Shown here: positions 1 to 9,019 of the stretch, piece by piece
Layout: each line of letters begins with the position of its first letter
How positions within the stretch are numbered: the stretch's first letter is position 1
Assembly (NCBI RefSeq): GCF_023168405.1
Contig: NZ_AP025285.1
Location: 1,610,001 to 1,674,000, forward strand
DNA from: Leptogranulimonas caecicola
Lineage (GTDB): Bacteria > Actinomycetota > Coriobacteriia > Coriobacteriales > Atopobiaceae
Reading direction: 5' to 3'
DNA: 64,000 nt
Notes under the pieces: model-generated
Database searches by the model: none
What the model saw: only the letters and a program-made list of their open reading frames with translations
What the model was told of the DNA's origin: nothing
Made by a program: the position numbers and the translations under genes

Positions 1-296
1 TAGTATTTCTCAGGGCGCTCGGCCTCTTTGATGCCGTCAGAGATGGAGCTGGGCTGATCTACCGGCAGAAGGTTGAGGCCCATGGCCAGCCTGATGCGGG
101 CGCCCACGATAGCGCGCTCCAAGAAGATGGACTCGCGGTAGGTGGCCTGCTCGCCAGGGATGATGGTATAGGGCAGCTGGTCTGCCCAGTCGGCAGTGGC
201 ATCGCCTTGCATGTAGGCCACACGGGCTACCTCACAAAACACCTTGCGGCGAATCTCAGTGAGGTTGGTGTAGACCCCTCGCATGGTATCAGGCAT
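1..296 (-). CDS. [FeFe] hydrogenase, group-B-like (5' part only)
   Basis: The gene runs off the left edge, so only the first 98 codons are visible. An ATG at 294-296 is preceded by a GAGGAG ribosome site. The N-terminus (IRRKVFCEVARVAY, then LPYTIIPGE, then LERAIVGARIRLAMGL) matches my memory of the start of monomeric group B [FeFe] hydrogenases, which evolve or consume H2 with ferredoxin in fermentative anaerobes. The catalytic H-cluster cysteines would lie further left, outside the window, so the call rests on the N-terminal pattern alone. An inverted-repeat cluster sits about 280 bases upstream. Another Fe-S protein with the same N-terminal domain is the main alternative. Confidence 0.55.
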   Translation of the reverse strand, partial: MPDTMRGVYTNLTEIRRKVFCEVARVAYMQGDATADWADQLPYTIIPGEQATYRESIFLERAIVGARIRLAMGLNLLPVDQPSSISDGIKEAERPEKY

Positions 297-748
297 GGGT
301 GCTCCTCTCGACCCGTCCTGGCGGGCGTCACAGTCTCTTGGCACAGTATCCTTTATGATACGCGTAACCTTGGACACCCACGACTCTTGCAACTATGTAC
401 TCGCCGTACGGGAAAAGGTATGCAATCTTGAGGCCATAATCAAAGGCCAAGGGGTCGCTCGAAGAGATTATAAAAATACAATTACGCACAGTCGTGAGCG
501 TCGATGATCCAGCAGGACTTGAGGCAGTCAAAATGATTGCGGTCTGAATGACTCGCGGCTTTAGTGAGTAGACTCACAGCCTTCAGTGAGTGGATGAGCA
601 CTCACTGAAGGCTCAGTGAGTGAAATTACGCTCACTGAAGCACTTTTGACCACTCACTGAAGGTCTCAGCTTTTCAAGCGTTCAAGCGTCTCAAGCCTGC
701 CGTCCCGGGCCTGGCCAAGCAAGCATCCTGGGCCTGCGCTAAGGCTCC
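297..748. other. Intergenic region with a cluster of CACTCACTGAAGG inverted repeats
   Basis: No convincing gene. Short open frames here lack ribosome sites and recognisable sequence. The right half (561-663) holds repeated copies of CACTCACTGAAGG in both orientations, described separately. The segment lies upstream of the hydrogenase gene and downstream of the ABC exporter, so it probably carries the hydrogenase promoter. Confidence 0.6.
561..663. repeat. Cluster of inverted repeats, core CACTCACTGAAGG
   Basis: Exact copies of the 13-mer lie at 599-611 and 651-663 on the + strand and at 580-592 on the - strand. Partial copies lie at 561-570, 612-622 and 630-641. The copies at 580-592 and 599-611 form a perfect 13-bp inverted repeat with a 6-base gap. 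Positions 599-622 form a second one with 10-bp arms and a 4-base gap. Several overlapping palindromes in one spacer look like an array of protein-binding sites, possibly controlling the hydrogenase gene, rather than a terminator, because no T run follows. Confidence 0.75.
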
Positions 749-2524
749 CTAGGCAAACTGAGAGTTATAGAGCGCGGCATAGGCTCCTCCGGCTTCGAGC
801 AGTGAGTCATGGGTGCCTTGCTCGATGATGTTGCCGTGGTCCATATAGAGGATGAGGTCGGCATCGCGAATGGTGGAGAGGCGGTGGGCGATCACAAAGC
901 TGGTGCGGCCATGCATGAGGCGGTCCATGGCGCGGCCGATCTCCACCTCGGTGCGGGTATCCACGCTGGAGGTCGCCTCATCCAGAATGATCACCGGTGG
1001 GTTGCGCAAAAAGATGCGAGCGATGGTGATGAGCTGGCGCTGGCCTTGGGAGAGGTTGGAGCCCTCGTTGTCCACCAGAGTGTCGTAGCCCTGAGGCATG
1101 GTGCGAATGAAGTAGTCGACCCGGGCCGCCTTGGCCGCCTCGACTATCTCTTCACGGGTGGCTCCCGGCTTGGCATAGGCGATATTCTCGGCAATGGAGC
1201 CGCCAAAGAGCCAGGTATCCTGGAGCACCATGCCAAAGTTGTCGCGCAGGCCGTCTCGGGTGAGGTTCTTGGTAGAGACGCCATCCAGGGTGATGAGGCC
1301 GCCGTCGATCTCGTAGAAGCGCATCAATAGGTTGATGAGCGTGGTCTTGCCGGCGCCAGTGGGCCCTACCACGGCCACCTTTTGGCCCGGAAGCACGCCA
1401 AAGGAGACGTCGTGCATGAGAGGCGCCTGGGGATCATAGCCAAAGCGCACGTGCTCGAAGGTGACGGCGCCGGTGGCTCCGTGGACCTCCATGGGGTGGG
1501 CCACATCGGATTCCTCTTCGGGAGCGTCCAGAAGCTCGAAGGTACGACGCGCAGAGGCCAGGGCGCTCTGGAGGGAGTTCACCATATAGGCCGCCTGGGT
1601 AAAGGGCTCGGCTGCCATGTTGATGTACTGGAAGAAGGCTTGGGCTACACCCACCGACATGACGCCGGCGAGCATGAGGCCACCGCAGGCCACGGCGATG
1701 ACCGCCAGCGAGACGCGCTGGATGGTACGCATGACCGGGTTCATGGCGTACATGGCAAAGTCGGCCTTCTCGGTGGCTTTGCGGTTGGCGTCTGCCAGCT
1801 TGCGCACCGCCTCGCAGCTAGTCTGCTCCTGGTTGCAGGCGCGGATGACGTTGCGGCCGGTGTAGTACTCCTCCACCTGGCCGGTAAGGGCGCCCAGCGT
1901 CTCCTGACGCTCGCTGGCAGCAGAGAGGGTGCGTTTGGAGATGAGCCCGCAGATGATGCTGGAGAGTGCCATAAAGGCCAGGTAGACCAGGGTAAGGCCT
2001 GCCGAATAGTAAAACATGATGGCCAGCACGCCCACGATGGTGCCCACTGCGGTGATGAGCTGGAGCAGGCCGGTCTGCATGGTTTCGGAGATCTTGTCCA
2101 GGTCGCCGGTGACCCGGGTGAGGATCTCGCCGGGCTGATGGCCGTCGAAGAAGCGCAGGGGTAGACGGTTGAGCTTGGTGGCGATGGACTCGCGCAGCTG
2201 CAGGTTCAAGGTCTCTGCCACCGAAGCCATGATCTGCACCGATGCCCAATAGAACACCACCTGCAGCACGTAGAGCACGGTAAGGAAGGTGAGCGAAGCG
2301 CCCAGAGGATCCCAGGCGATCACAAAGGGGCCTTCACCGGCAAGGACCGGCTGCACTGCATGCCAAAGGTCGTTGATGACCAGAGCGCTCTGGAAGGGCC
2401 CCCAGATGTAGGTCACCAGGAACAGCACGCGCAAGATGAAGACCACCATGAGGCGAGTGCGCTGGGGTCCCAGCTGGCTAAAGAGGCGCAGAGCCACGCC
2501 CATACGAGAGTCTTGACGTTTCAT
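749..2524 (-). CDS. ABC exporter, fused permease-ATPase subunit with catalytic site
   Basis: The 591-residue protein has an N-terminal six-helix exporter domain (about 20-320) and a C-terminal nucleotide-binding domain (about 350-590). Walker A is GPTGAGKTT and Walker B is VIILDEATSS with the catalytic Glu present. The signature is LSQGQ rather than LSGGQ. It starts 2 bases after the end of the companion exporter gene, with AGGAGG before its ATG. The altered signature here and the missing catalytic Glu in the partner are the pattern of heterodimeric exporters with one degenerate and one active ATP site. The substrate cannot be read from sequence; multidrug or peptide export is usual for MarR-linked pairs. 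Confidence 0.93.
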   Translation of the reverse strand: MKRQDSRMGVALRLFSQLGPQRTRLMVVFILRVLFLVTYIWGPFQSALVINDLWHAVQPVLAGEGPFVIAWDPLGASLTFLTVLYVLQVVFYWASVQIMASVAETLNLQLRESIATKLNRLPLRFFDGHQPGEILTRVTGDLDKISETMQTGLLQLITAVGTIVGVLAIMFYYSAGLTLVYLAFMALSSIICGLISKRTLSAASERQETLGALTGQVEEYYTGRNVIRACNQEQTSCEAVRKLADANRKATEKADFAMYAMNPVMRTIQRVSLAVIAVACGGLMLAGVMSVGVAQAFFQYINMAAEPFTQAAYMVNSLQSALASARRTFELLDAPEEESDVAHPMEVHGATGAVTFEHVRFGYDPQAPLMHDVSFGVLPGQKVAVVGPTGAGKTTLINLLMRFYEIDGGLITLDGVSTKNLTRDGLRDNFGMVLQDTWLFGGSIAENIAYAKPGATREEIVEAAKAARVDYFIRTMPQGYDTLVDNEGSNLSQGQRQLITIARIFLRNPPVIILDEATSSVDTRTEVEIGRAMDRLMHGRTSFVIAHRLSTIRDADLILYMDHGNIIEQGTHDSLLEAGGAYAALYNSQFA

Positions 2525-2526
2525 TC

Positions 2527-4257
2527 CTACACCTCCTGTTTGGTTTGAGAGGCCACAATCTCTTGGTAGACCTCGCAGGTTTCCATGAGCTGCTCGTGGG
2601 TACCAAGACCCACGGGATGTCCCTCGTCGATGACGAGGATCTGATCGGCATGGCGAATGGTAGAGACGCGCTGGGCAATGATGAGCACCGCGGCTCCAGC
2701 GGTCTCAGCCTCCAGAGCGCGGCGCAGAGCGGCATCGGTCTTGAAGTCCAAGGCCGAGAAGGAGTCGTCAAAGACGTAGAGCTCGGGCTTTGCCACCAAG
2801 GCGCGGGCGATGGCCAAGCGCTGGCGCTGGCCGCCGGAGAAGTTGGAGCCGCCTTGGGCTACCGGGGCGTCCAGACCTTCAGGCAGGCTGCGTACGAAGT
2901 CTGCCGCCTGAGCCACCTTAAGGGCATGCCAAAGCTCTTCGTCGGTGGCCTGCTCGTTTTCCCAGCGCAGGTTCTGGGCGATGGTGCCCGAGACCAGCCA
3001 GGCCTTCTGCTGCACATAGCCAATGCGGCCGCGCAGCGTATGCTGGGTCATTTGGCGCACGTCCTGCCCGTCGATCTCCAGCGAGCCCTGAGTCACCTCG
3101 TTGAAGCGCATGATGAGACTGGCGATGGTGGACTTGCCAGAACCCGTACCGCCGATGATGGCGGTAGTGGTGTTGGGCCAGCACTCCAGGTTGAGGTTGG
3201 TAAGGGCGTCTTCCTGGGCGTCCTTATAGCGGAAGCGCACCTTGGAGAAGCGCAGGGTGGGCACCTCGGGATTTGGCTCCAAGTGGGTGAGCGCGCCGGG
3301 CAGGTCGTCGATCTCAGGCGAGTAATCCAGCACCTCCTGGATGCGGTTGGCGCATTCCAAGGCGCGAGGCACCATGATGAAGACGAACTGGGCCATCAAG
3401 ATGTACATGAGCACCATGATGGCGTATTCCACCAGCGCGGTGATGTCGCCAATGCCCAGCTCGCCCACGGCGATGCGGGCGCCGGAGGTCCAATAGACCG
3501 CGATCACAAAGACGTTCATCACCACATACTGGAAACCGTCCACGTTGGTAAAAAGCTTGTTCGCCTTAATGGCGGTCTGAGCGTAGTTGGCAAAGGAGGT
3601 GTCCAGTCGCTGGTTCTCATGCCTCTGCTGGTTGAAGGCACGCACCACGCGCACGCCCGAAAGATTTTCCAGCAGCACTTGAGTCATGGTGTCCAGCTGC
3701 TTTTGCAGGCGGGTGAAGAGCGGCGATACCGAGCGCAAGATGAATGCCACCACTACGATGAGCACGATAATGGAGACCACCAAGAACCATCCAGCCAGAG
3801 TGTCCACCGAGAAGGTCATCACCAGCGCCGCCACCGCCATGAGAGGCACGGGCACAATCATGAGGATGGCCTGGGTCATAAGGGTTTGCACCGTCGTCAC
3901 ATCGGAAGACGTGCGGGTAGTGATGGAGGCCACGCCAAAATGGCGGAAGTCAAAGATCGAGAGCTTCATCGACTTGGCATAGAGCGCACAGCGAATGTCG
4001 CGGCCCATGGAGGTGCAGAGCTGGGCGCAGAGAGCGGTAGCGATGGTAGTGGCGACGCCTGTGAGCAGCGCTGCTCCGGCCATCTCCATGCCCGCAGCCA
4101 CCAGCAGGTTGAAAGAGGCCTGCTCGGTGCCCAGGTTCAAGATCCTGGCGGCGATGGTGGGGATGGCCAGCGTACCAACCACGTCAACGGCCAAAAGCAG
4201 GCAGATGACCAACAGTTTGAGCCAATAAGGCTTGAGGAAGTGGAAGATCAGCTTCAC
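2527..4257 (-). CDS. ABC exporter, fused permease-ATPase subunit with degenerate site
   Basis: 576 residues with a six-helix membrane domain followed by an ATPase domain. Walker A is GGTGSGKST and the signature FSGGQ is canonical. Walker B ends FDDS, so the usual catalytic Glu is Asp. That identifies this as the partner contributing the non-hydrolytic Walker B of a heterodimeric exporter whose other half is the next gene. The start is a GTG at 4255-4257 with AAAGGAG upstream, overlapping the end region of the MarR gene, so the three genes form one operon. Confidence 0.93.
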   Translation of the reverse strand: MKLIFHFLKPYWLKLLVICLLLAVDVVGTLAIPTIAARILNLGTEQASFNLLVAAGMEMAGAALLTGVATTIATALCAQLCTSMGRDIRCALYAKSMKLSIFDFRHFGVASITTRTSSDVTTVQTLMTQAILMIVPVPLMAVAALVMTFSVDTLAGWFLVVSIIVLIVVVAFILRSVSPLFTRLQKQLDTMTQVLLENLSGVRVVRAFNQQRHENQRLDTSFANYAQTAIKANKLFTNVDGFQYVVMNVFVIAVYWTSGARIAVGELGIGDITALVEYAIMVLMYILMAQFVFIMVPRALECANRIQEVLDYSPEIDDLPGALTHLEPNPEVPTLRFSKVRFRYKDAQEDALTNLNLECWPNTTTAIIGGTGSGKSTIASLIMRFNEVTQGSLEIDGQDVRQMTQHTLRGRIGYVQQKAWLVSGTIAQNLRWENEQATDEELWHALKVAQAADFVRSLPEGLDAPVAQGGSNFSGGQRQRLAIARALVAKPELYVFDDSFSALDFKTDAALRRALEAETAGAAVLIIAQRVSTIRHADQILVIDEGHPVGLGTHEQLMETCEVYQEIVASQTKQEV

Positions 4258-4262
4258 GAGGG

Positions 4263-4739
4263 CTACTCCTTTCTTGAGGCCGGGGCTTGGGATTGGGTGA
4301 GGGCGCCTATGGCAGGAGCGAAGGCCACCCTAAACTGATCGAGCACGCGGTTCACCGTGATGCGATCTTGCTCGGGTATGGCGTTCCACACGGTTTCTTC
4401 TGCCTCGTCCAGCGTATGCAGATGGGCTTCTACAAACGCCTCTCCTGCTGCCGTGAGGCGCGCTTGCTTCACCCGACCGTTTTGCGGATGAGGCGCAAGC
4501 TCGATAAGGCCTTGGCGCACCAGCGCCTTGAAGGCCGAGTTCACCGTCTGCCTGCTGGCAGCCAGCTCATCTGCTATCTCGGCTTGGCTTGAGCGGCCGC
4601 CGGCGATGCAGGCCACGCACCAAAACTCGGTGGGCGACAGGCCGCACGAGCGCGCATAGAGGTCGTAAATGCGGTCCACGGCGTTGTAAATCTCTCTAAA
4701 ACGCTCGATGGATGCATCGGATACGACAAGGGACGACAC
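4263..4739 (-). CDS. MarR-family transcriptional regulator
   Basis: A 158-residue winged-helix regulator. The central segment (GRSSQAEIADELAASRQTVN, then LVRQGLIELAPHPQNGRVKQARLTAAG) is the MarR helix-turn-helix and wing. I chose the GTG at 4737-4739 because AAGGAG lies 5 bases before it; an in-frame GTG two codons upstream would overlap that ribosome site. It heads the operon with the two exporter genes and probably represses it. An inverted repeat TCCGAAA/TTTCGGA in the promoter region is a candidate operator. Confidence 0.9.
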   Translation of the reverse strand: MSSLVVSDASIERFREIYNAVDRIYDLYARSCGLSPTEFWCVACIAGGRSSQAEIADELAASRQTVNSAFKALVRQGLIELAPHPQNGRVKQARLTAAGEAFVEAHLHTLDEAEETVWNAIPEQDRITVNRVLDQFRVAFAPAIGALTQSQAPASRKE

Positions 4740-4780
4740 AGGCACTCCTTCAATAGAGGAACTTGGTTACAGGACAACAG

Positions 4781-4807
4781 TCCGAAATCATACTGTACGT
4801 TTTCGGA
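4781..4807. promoter_or_regulatory. Candidate MarR operator upstream of the exporter operon
   Basis: TCCGAAA (4781-4787) and TTTCGGA (4801-4807) are perfect 7-bp inverted arms 13 bases apart, about 40 bases upstream of the MarR start codon. MarR regulators usually bind such palindromes in their own promoter. The position fits autoregulation; binding is inferred. Confidence 0.5.
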
Positions 4808-4917
4808 TAATATGCAGCCAAAGGATATCTTCACGGAGCCTTCATCACTGCCGTCCCAAACACAAAGCCGCCACTGTCCCAGGAGCCCTCCGCACAGCCG
4901 CGCCCGCTGCGCCCTAT

Positions 4918-5862
4918 CTACTTTTTTGCACTCTCTGCCAGCTGGCGCGCTTCTTCTGGGAACCGAGAAGGAACCGCCGCCTCCACCTGGAAGCGCTGGC
5001 CGCTCACAGGATGCACCAGGGTCTCCTGCCAGCTATGGAGCATCAGGCCGCCGGAGACCGGCGCCGCTCCATACAAAAGATCGCCCACCACAGGATGGCC
5101 CAGGGCAGCTGCGTGCACACGGATTTGGTGGCGCCGGCCGGTGGTGATCGTCACGCTCACGGCGGTGGCGCAAGCGCCGCTGGCAAGGGTCAGCGTGCCC
5201 AGCGGCTCAAAGAGGCTGTGGGCCTCTTTACCTGCGCCAGCGTACATGCGCCGGGCATTATGGCGGTCGCGGCCGATGGGCACATCCACCGCCTCAGGCC
5301 GGGCCATCGTGCCCTCAACCAGGGCAAAGTAACGTTTGGAGAGACGCGATGGGTCATGAGAGGCCACCAGCCCGTCAAAAGCCGGTTGAAACTCCGGGTG
5401 CAGAGAGAAGAGCACCACCCCAGAGGTGTCTTTATCCAGCCGTTGGAGTGCCTGGGGAGCCCCTGCGATCCCCCGTTGCACCATAGCTGCAGCCACCTGT
5501 TGGCTAAGGGTGATCTGCCCTGTGCCGTCGCCGTGCACCAAGAGGTTGGCGGGCTTATCGGCAGCCAAAGCCAGGCCCAAGGGGTCTACCCACAAAAGCG
5601 TGGCAGCAGGGATGGAGGCATCCAGCGACGCGGGCGCCACAGGCTCGAAGGCCAGTTCCAGCACGTCGCCGGGAGTGAGTGAAGTGGCGCTCGCAAGGAC
5701 GACGCCTTCTCGGGTCAGACGGCCAGAAGACAACACGGCGGCGGCTCCTGCGCGCGAAAGTCCCAGGGAGCTTAGAGCCTCAGCGGAGATAGCCTCAGTG
5801 CGCCAGGCGATCCTTAGGCCATGAGGGCTTGCGTCCAAAATGCGGTAGGGTGCGCGAGCCAT
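4918..5862 (-). CDS. RluA-family RNA pseudouridine synthase
   Basis: 314 residues. The N-terminal part (about 30-75) looks like an S4-type RNA-binding region. It is followed by the RluA catalytic core with the motif QRLDKDTSGVVLFS, whose Asp is the catalytic residue, and the conserved TTGRRHQIRVHAAALGHPVVGD segment. It should isomerise specific uridines in rRNA or tRNA to pseudouridine; the target cannot be assigned. The ATG at 5860-5862 has TAGGAG upstream. An open frame continues further upstream, but that part is out of phase with the neighbouring gene's coding sequence and is not protein-like. It lies 8 bases after the alpha/beta-hydrolase gene. Confidence 0.9.
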   Translation of the reverse strand: MARAPYRILDASPHGLRIAWRTEAISAEALSSLGLSRAGAAAVLSSGRLTREGVVLASATSLTPGDVLELAFEPVAPASLDASIPAATLLWVDPLGLALAADKPANLLVHGDGTGQITLSQQVAAAMVQRGIAGAPQALQRLDKDTSGVVLFSLHPEFQPAFDGLVASHDPSRLSKRYFALVEGTMARPEAVDVPIGRDRHNARRMYAGAGKEAHSLFEPLGTLTLASGACATAVSVTITTGRRHQIRVHAAALGHPVVGDLLYGAAPVSGGLMLHSWQETLVHPVSGQRFQVEAAVPSRFPEEARQLAESAKK

Positions 5863-5870
5863 GGCAGCTC

Positions 5871-6737
5871 CTAGGGGCGTGACGGTTGGGCCAAAAGACC
5901 TGCGATGGACTCCATGGCGCGGGCCGGAAAGCGCAGGCAGAGCTCGTTTCGCGACAAGTCGTGGCAGGCCAGGGCCTGGGCGCCGCCGATGGCGCGCACC
6001 AGCGCCTGGCCGCTGGTGCGATAAGGAGCAGAAGTAAGGGTGCAGGTAGCCACCACGGCAGGCGCGCTGATGCAGCCGATGTCCTGGGGGATCCGCCACT
6101 CCTCCACCGCCCTTGACATGGCCGCCACATTATCGCGCGAGGTAGTGGCCACAGTGCGGGCAAAGGAGTCGATGTAGCCGCGAGGAATGCCAAAGCCGTC
6201 CATGGAACTCGCCAGGTAACGGCGGCGCTTGCGGATGGGGGCCAGCAGCTTGGCCCCCTGGCCGCTGTTGGACTCTACCTGGCCGATAAGCCCGCGGCTC
6301 ACCTGCTTGGGGCCGCCCATAAGGCCCCAGCTCCAGCCGTTGAGCCTGGCCGAAGCGGCGGCTCCCGGCACAGGCTCGCACAGCACGTCGGCCACAAAGA
6401 GGCGCTGGGCGCACCCTCGGCTCTCGCAGAGCGCCTCGATGGCCACCTGGCCTCCCAAGCCGCAGCCCACCAAGGCTGCCAAGCCAGAAGGCACGTGTTT
6501 CTCGGTCCAAGCTACCACTGCCTTCGCTTCGTCCACCACTGCCGAGAAGGTCTTGTCGCCGCACTCCCCTAGCCCATCCCAGGTCGCCAGCACGGCCACA
6601 TGGCCTTGGGGCAGCTGGGCGGCCAGAGGCGCCATGGCCCACCAGTCGCAAAACTCCGGGGCCAGAAACATCACTGCCGGAGCTTGCGCAGGATCGGCGG
6701 CAGCTCCGGTAGCGGGGTCGATGGCATGGAAGATCAT
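5871..6737 (-). CDS. Alpha/beta-hydrolase-like protein with Cys at the nucleophile elbow
   Basis: 288 residues of general alpha/beta-hydrolase character. The nucleophile elbow at residues 91-96 reads GCGLGG, placing Cys92 where serine is usual (GxSxG). A Cys nucleophile is known in dienelactone hydrolases and some thioesterase-like members, but I cannot name a substrate. The start codon overlaps the hisS stop (ATGA), and the RluA-type gene follows after 8 bases, so it is translated with housekeeping RNA genes. It may also be a non-catalytic relative. Confidence 0.6.
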   Translation of the reverse strand: MIFHAIDPATGAAADPAQAPAVMFLAPEFCDWWAMAPLAAQLPQGHVAVLATWDGLGECGDKTFSAVVDEAKAVVAWTEKHVPSGLAALVGCGLGGQVAIEALCESRGCAQRLFVADVLCEPVPGAAASARLNGWSWGLMGGPKQVSRGLIGQVESNSGQGAKLLAPIRKRRRYLASSMDGFGIPRGYIDSFARTVATTSRDNVAAMSRAVEEWRIPQDIGCISAPAVVATCTLTSAPYRTSGQALVRAIGGAQALACHDLSRNELCLRFPARAMESIAGLLAQPSRP

Positions 6738-8071
6738 AGGGTCTCGCCTGGGGCGACGCGGGCCAGAAGGTAGCTTGCCAGGTCGCCTGTGGCCACCGGC
6801 TCCTGCTCGTGGGTCTTCATGTCGCGCACGGTGACCGTGCCCTGCGCCAGCTCGTCAGGGCCAATGACCACGCAGGTGGAGGCGGAGTGTTTGTCGGCCT
6901 GTTTGAACTGACTCTTCAGGGAGCGGCCCTGGTAGTCTGCTTCTGTGCGCAGGCCTGCTCGGCGAAGCTCGAGGCAGGTGGCAAAGACGGCATCGCGGCA
7001 GGAGGGGTCTGCGCAGGCCACATAGATGCAGGAAGGAGCCGGGCCTGCCAGATCGATGCCCTGGTCTTCCAGCACCAGCATGATACGCTCGAAGCCCACG
7101 GCAAAGCCGATGCCGGGGGTAGGCTTTCCGCCCTCCAGCTCCATGAGGCCGTCGTAGCGGCCGCCGCCGCCGATGGCCGACTGGCTTCCCACCCCGCCTA
7201 GGGCCTCTACCTCGAAGACCGTGCGAGTGTAATAATCCAGGCCGCGCACCAGGGTGGGGTCTTCCTCGTAGGCCACGCCAGCCTCGTCTAGATACTGCTT
7301 GACCTTGGCGTAGTGGGCCGCGCACTCGTCGCACAGGGCGTCGACGATCTTGGGCGCGTCCTCCATCACGACGCGGCAGGCGTCGTTCTTGCAGTCGAAG
7401 GCGCGCAAAGGGTTGATGTCTGCCCTGATGAGGCACTCGTCGCACATCTGGTCTGCGTGATCCAGGATAAACTGGCGCACCTGCTCGCGATAGGCCGGGC
7501 GGCAGGCGGGGTCGCCCATGGAGTTGATGCGCAGGCGCACACGGGTCATATCCAGGCCCAACGCGGCATAGAAATCCATAAGCATGATGATGACCTCGGC
7601 ATCCAACGCAGAGTCCGAGGCCCCCAGCACCTCCGCGCCGATCTGGTGGAACTGGCGCAGACGCCCCTTTTGCACGCGCTCGCCGCGAAACATGGGCGCC
7701 GCGTACCACATCTTCACCGGGGCGCCGCCCTGGGGCACAAAGGTATTCTCCACGGCCGCACGCACAAAGCCAGCGGTACCCTCGGGACGCAGGGCGAGCC
7801 GCTTGGAAGGTTTGAGGCCTTTCTCGGTACCACTCTCAAGCACGTTGGCAAAGTTCGCACCCGAGAAAACCCTGAACATCTCTTTGCGCACCACGTCGGT
7901 GGATTGGCCGATACCGTGCACGAACACATCCACCTGTTCCATGGTGGGCGTCTCGATGGCGTCGAAGCCATAGCGGGAGAAGATGCGGCGAGCGATAGCC
8001 TGCATGGCCTCCCAGGCGCGCATACGGGCGCCAAAGAGATCCTCGGTTCCTTCTGGCTTTTTGGCTTGCAT
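6734..8071 (-). CDS. hisS: Histidyl-tRNA synthetase
   Basis: 445 residues, the usual length. Class II signatures are present: FRGERVQKGRLRQFHQIGAEVLG (motif 2), the HisRS-specific LVRGLDYYTRTVFEV, and a C-terminal anticodon-binding domain (about 340-445). The ATG at 8069-8071 lies 5 bases after AGGAGGG. A TTG six codons upstream is in frame but would sit on the ribosome site. It charges tRNA-His and is first in a three-gene run with the hydrolase-like and RluA-type genes. Confidence 0.97.
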   Translation of the reverse strand: MQAKKPEGTEDLFGARMRAWEAMQAIARRIFSRYGFDAIETPTMEQVDVFVHGIGQSTDVVRKEMFRVFSGANFANVLESGTEKGLKPSKRLALRPEGTAGFVRAAVENTFVPQGGAPVKMWYAAPMFRGERVQKGRLRQFHQIGAEVLGASDSALDAEVIIMLMDFYAALGLDMTRVRLRINSMGDPACRPAYREQVRQFILDHADQMCDECLIRADINPLRAFDCKNDACRVVMEDAPKIVDALCDECAAHYAKVKQYLDEAGVAYEEDPTLVRGLDYYTRTVFEVEALGGVGSQSAIGGGGRYDGLMELEGGKPTPGIGFAVGFERIMLVLEDQGIDLAGPAPSCIYVACADPSCRDAVFATCLELRRAGLRTEADYQGRSLKSQFKQADKHSASTCVVIGPDELAQGTVTVRDMKTHEQEPVATGDLASYLLARVAPGETL

Positions 8072-8208
8072 GAACCCTCCTGGAGGCAAAATGTGAGCGT
8101 CGCGGTCAAATCTTCATTTTTGCACCTTGGCCCCAGAGGGGCAAGGAAGCCGCTGAAGGCGAGTAGACTATTCACACTAGTTGCCTGCCTCGACATCCCG
8201 GGGGTCTC

Positions 8209-8694
8209 ATGGTCTATTCTGCGCCCGCTTCCTCTCACTCGCCTCTTGTGCTGATCGCCCCAGCCGCAGGACAGCTGATAGACCTCGCCCAAGTTCCCGA
8301 CCCCGTCTTTGCCCAAGGCCTTCTGGGACCCGGTTGCGGACTTTATCCCTCCCAAGACACCCTGGCAGCTCCCTGCAACGGCGTGATCCTCAAAGCCATG
8401 GACCACGCCCTATTGATCGCTGCCGAGAATGGCGTCCAACTCCTCATGCACGCAGGCATCGACACCGTGGCCCTGGGCGGCAAGGGATGCAGGGCCCTCG
8501 TGGACAGCGGCGCGCCAGTCAAAGCCGGCCAACCGGTGCTCGCCATGGACCGAGCCTTCCTGGCATCCCAAAATATATGCGACTGCCTCATACTTACCGC
8601 AAGCAATGCGCCCGACCCTCTCGCCCTCGAGTTCCTTTGTGCGCCTGACAGCTTAGTCCAGGCAGGCCAGCCCCTTCTTACACTCCAAATCTAA
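8209..8694 (+). CDS. PTS glucose-type EIIA component, single domain
   Basis: 161 residues, about the length of a free EIIA-Glc. The phosphorylation motif LLMHAGIDTVAL gives His81 as the phosphoacceptor, and DHALLI supplies the paired His66. It accepts phosphate from HPr and passes it to a membrane EIIB/EIIC of the glucose/sucrose family, not present here. It stands alone, divergent from hisS. The ribosome site is weak (GGGGG before ATG). It could also serve as a regulatory EIIA. Confidence 0.92.
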   Translation: MVYSAPASSHSPLVLIAPAAGQLIDLAQVPDPVFAQGLLGPGCGLYPSQDTLAAPCNGVILKAMDHALLIAAENGVQLLMHAGIDTVALGGKGCRALVDSGAPVKAGQPVLAMDRAFLASQNICDCLILTASNAPDPLALEFLCAPDSLVQAGQPLLTLQI

Positions 8695-9019
8695 CCGCAG
8701 CGCAATCGTTATAACCTCAGCTAGATCGCGCTGTAGCCAGCGCCGCGCTGTAGCCAGCGGTCTCAATCACCGGCTCTATCCCCGCCGCCAGCCCTGGGCT
8801 CGATAGCGCCACGGGCCTTGACGCTATTGCACGATCCTTTAGGCCGCATTATTTCCGATGCGTCTCATTCGCTCCTCATTTTGGAGCGGGTCCTTCTCGG
8901 AGCACTTTATTGTGGTAAAGTGTCCCCACGAAATAGCCCGCGGCCAGTTGCCAGATCATGCAGTTTCCTGCAGGCAAAGTCGGAGCCGCATCACATCCGC
9001 ACCCCTTGAGGAGGACCCC
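8695..9019. other. Intergenic region before the amino-acid importer
   Basis: No gene seen. A 16-bp direct repeat (CGCGCTGTAGCCAGCG at 8727-8742 and 8744-8759) lies after the EIIA gene. A TTGACG at about 8818 may be part of the importer promoter. The leader is about 150 bases long. Confidence 0.5.

Noticed and set aside
328-531. 67-codon frame upstream of the hydrogenase gene
   Set aside because: No ribosome site or recognisable sequence; overlaps the probable promoter region.
2545-4338. 597-codon open frame on the + strand opposite the ABC exporter genes
   Set aside because: Antisense shadow of a high-G+C gene: rich in His, Gly and Arg, no family match, no ribosome site. Similar long shadows opposite the P-type ATPase (57168-58808) and pyk (60766-62388) were rejected for the same reason.
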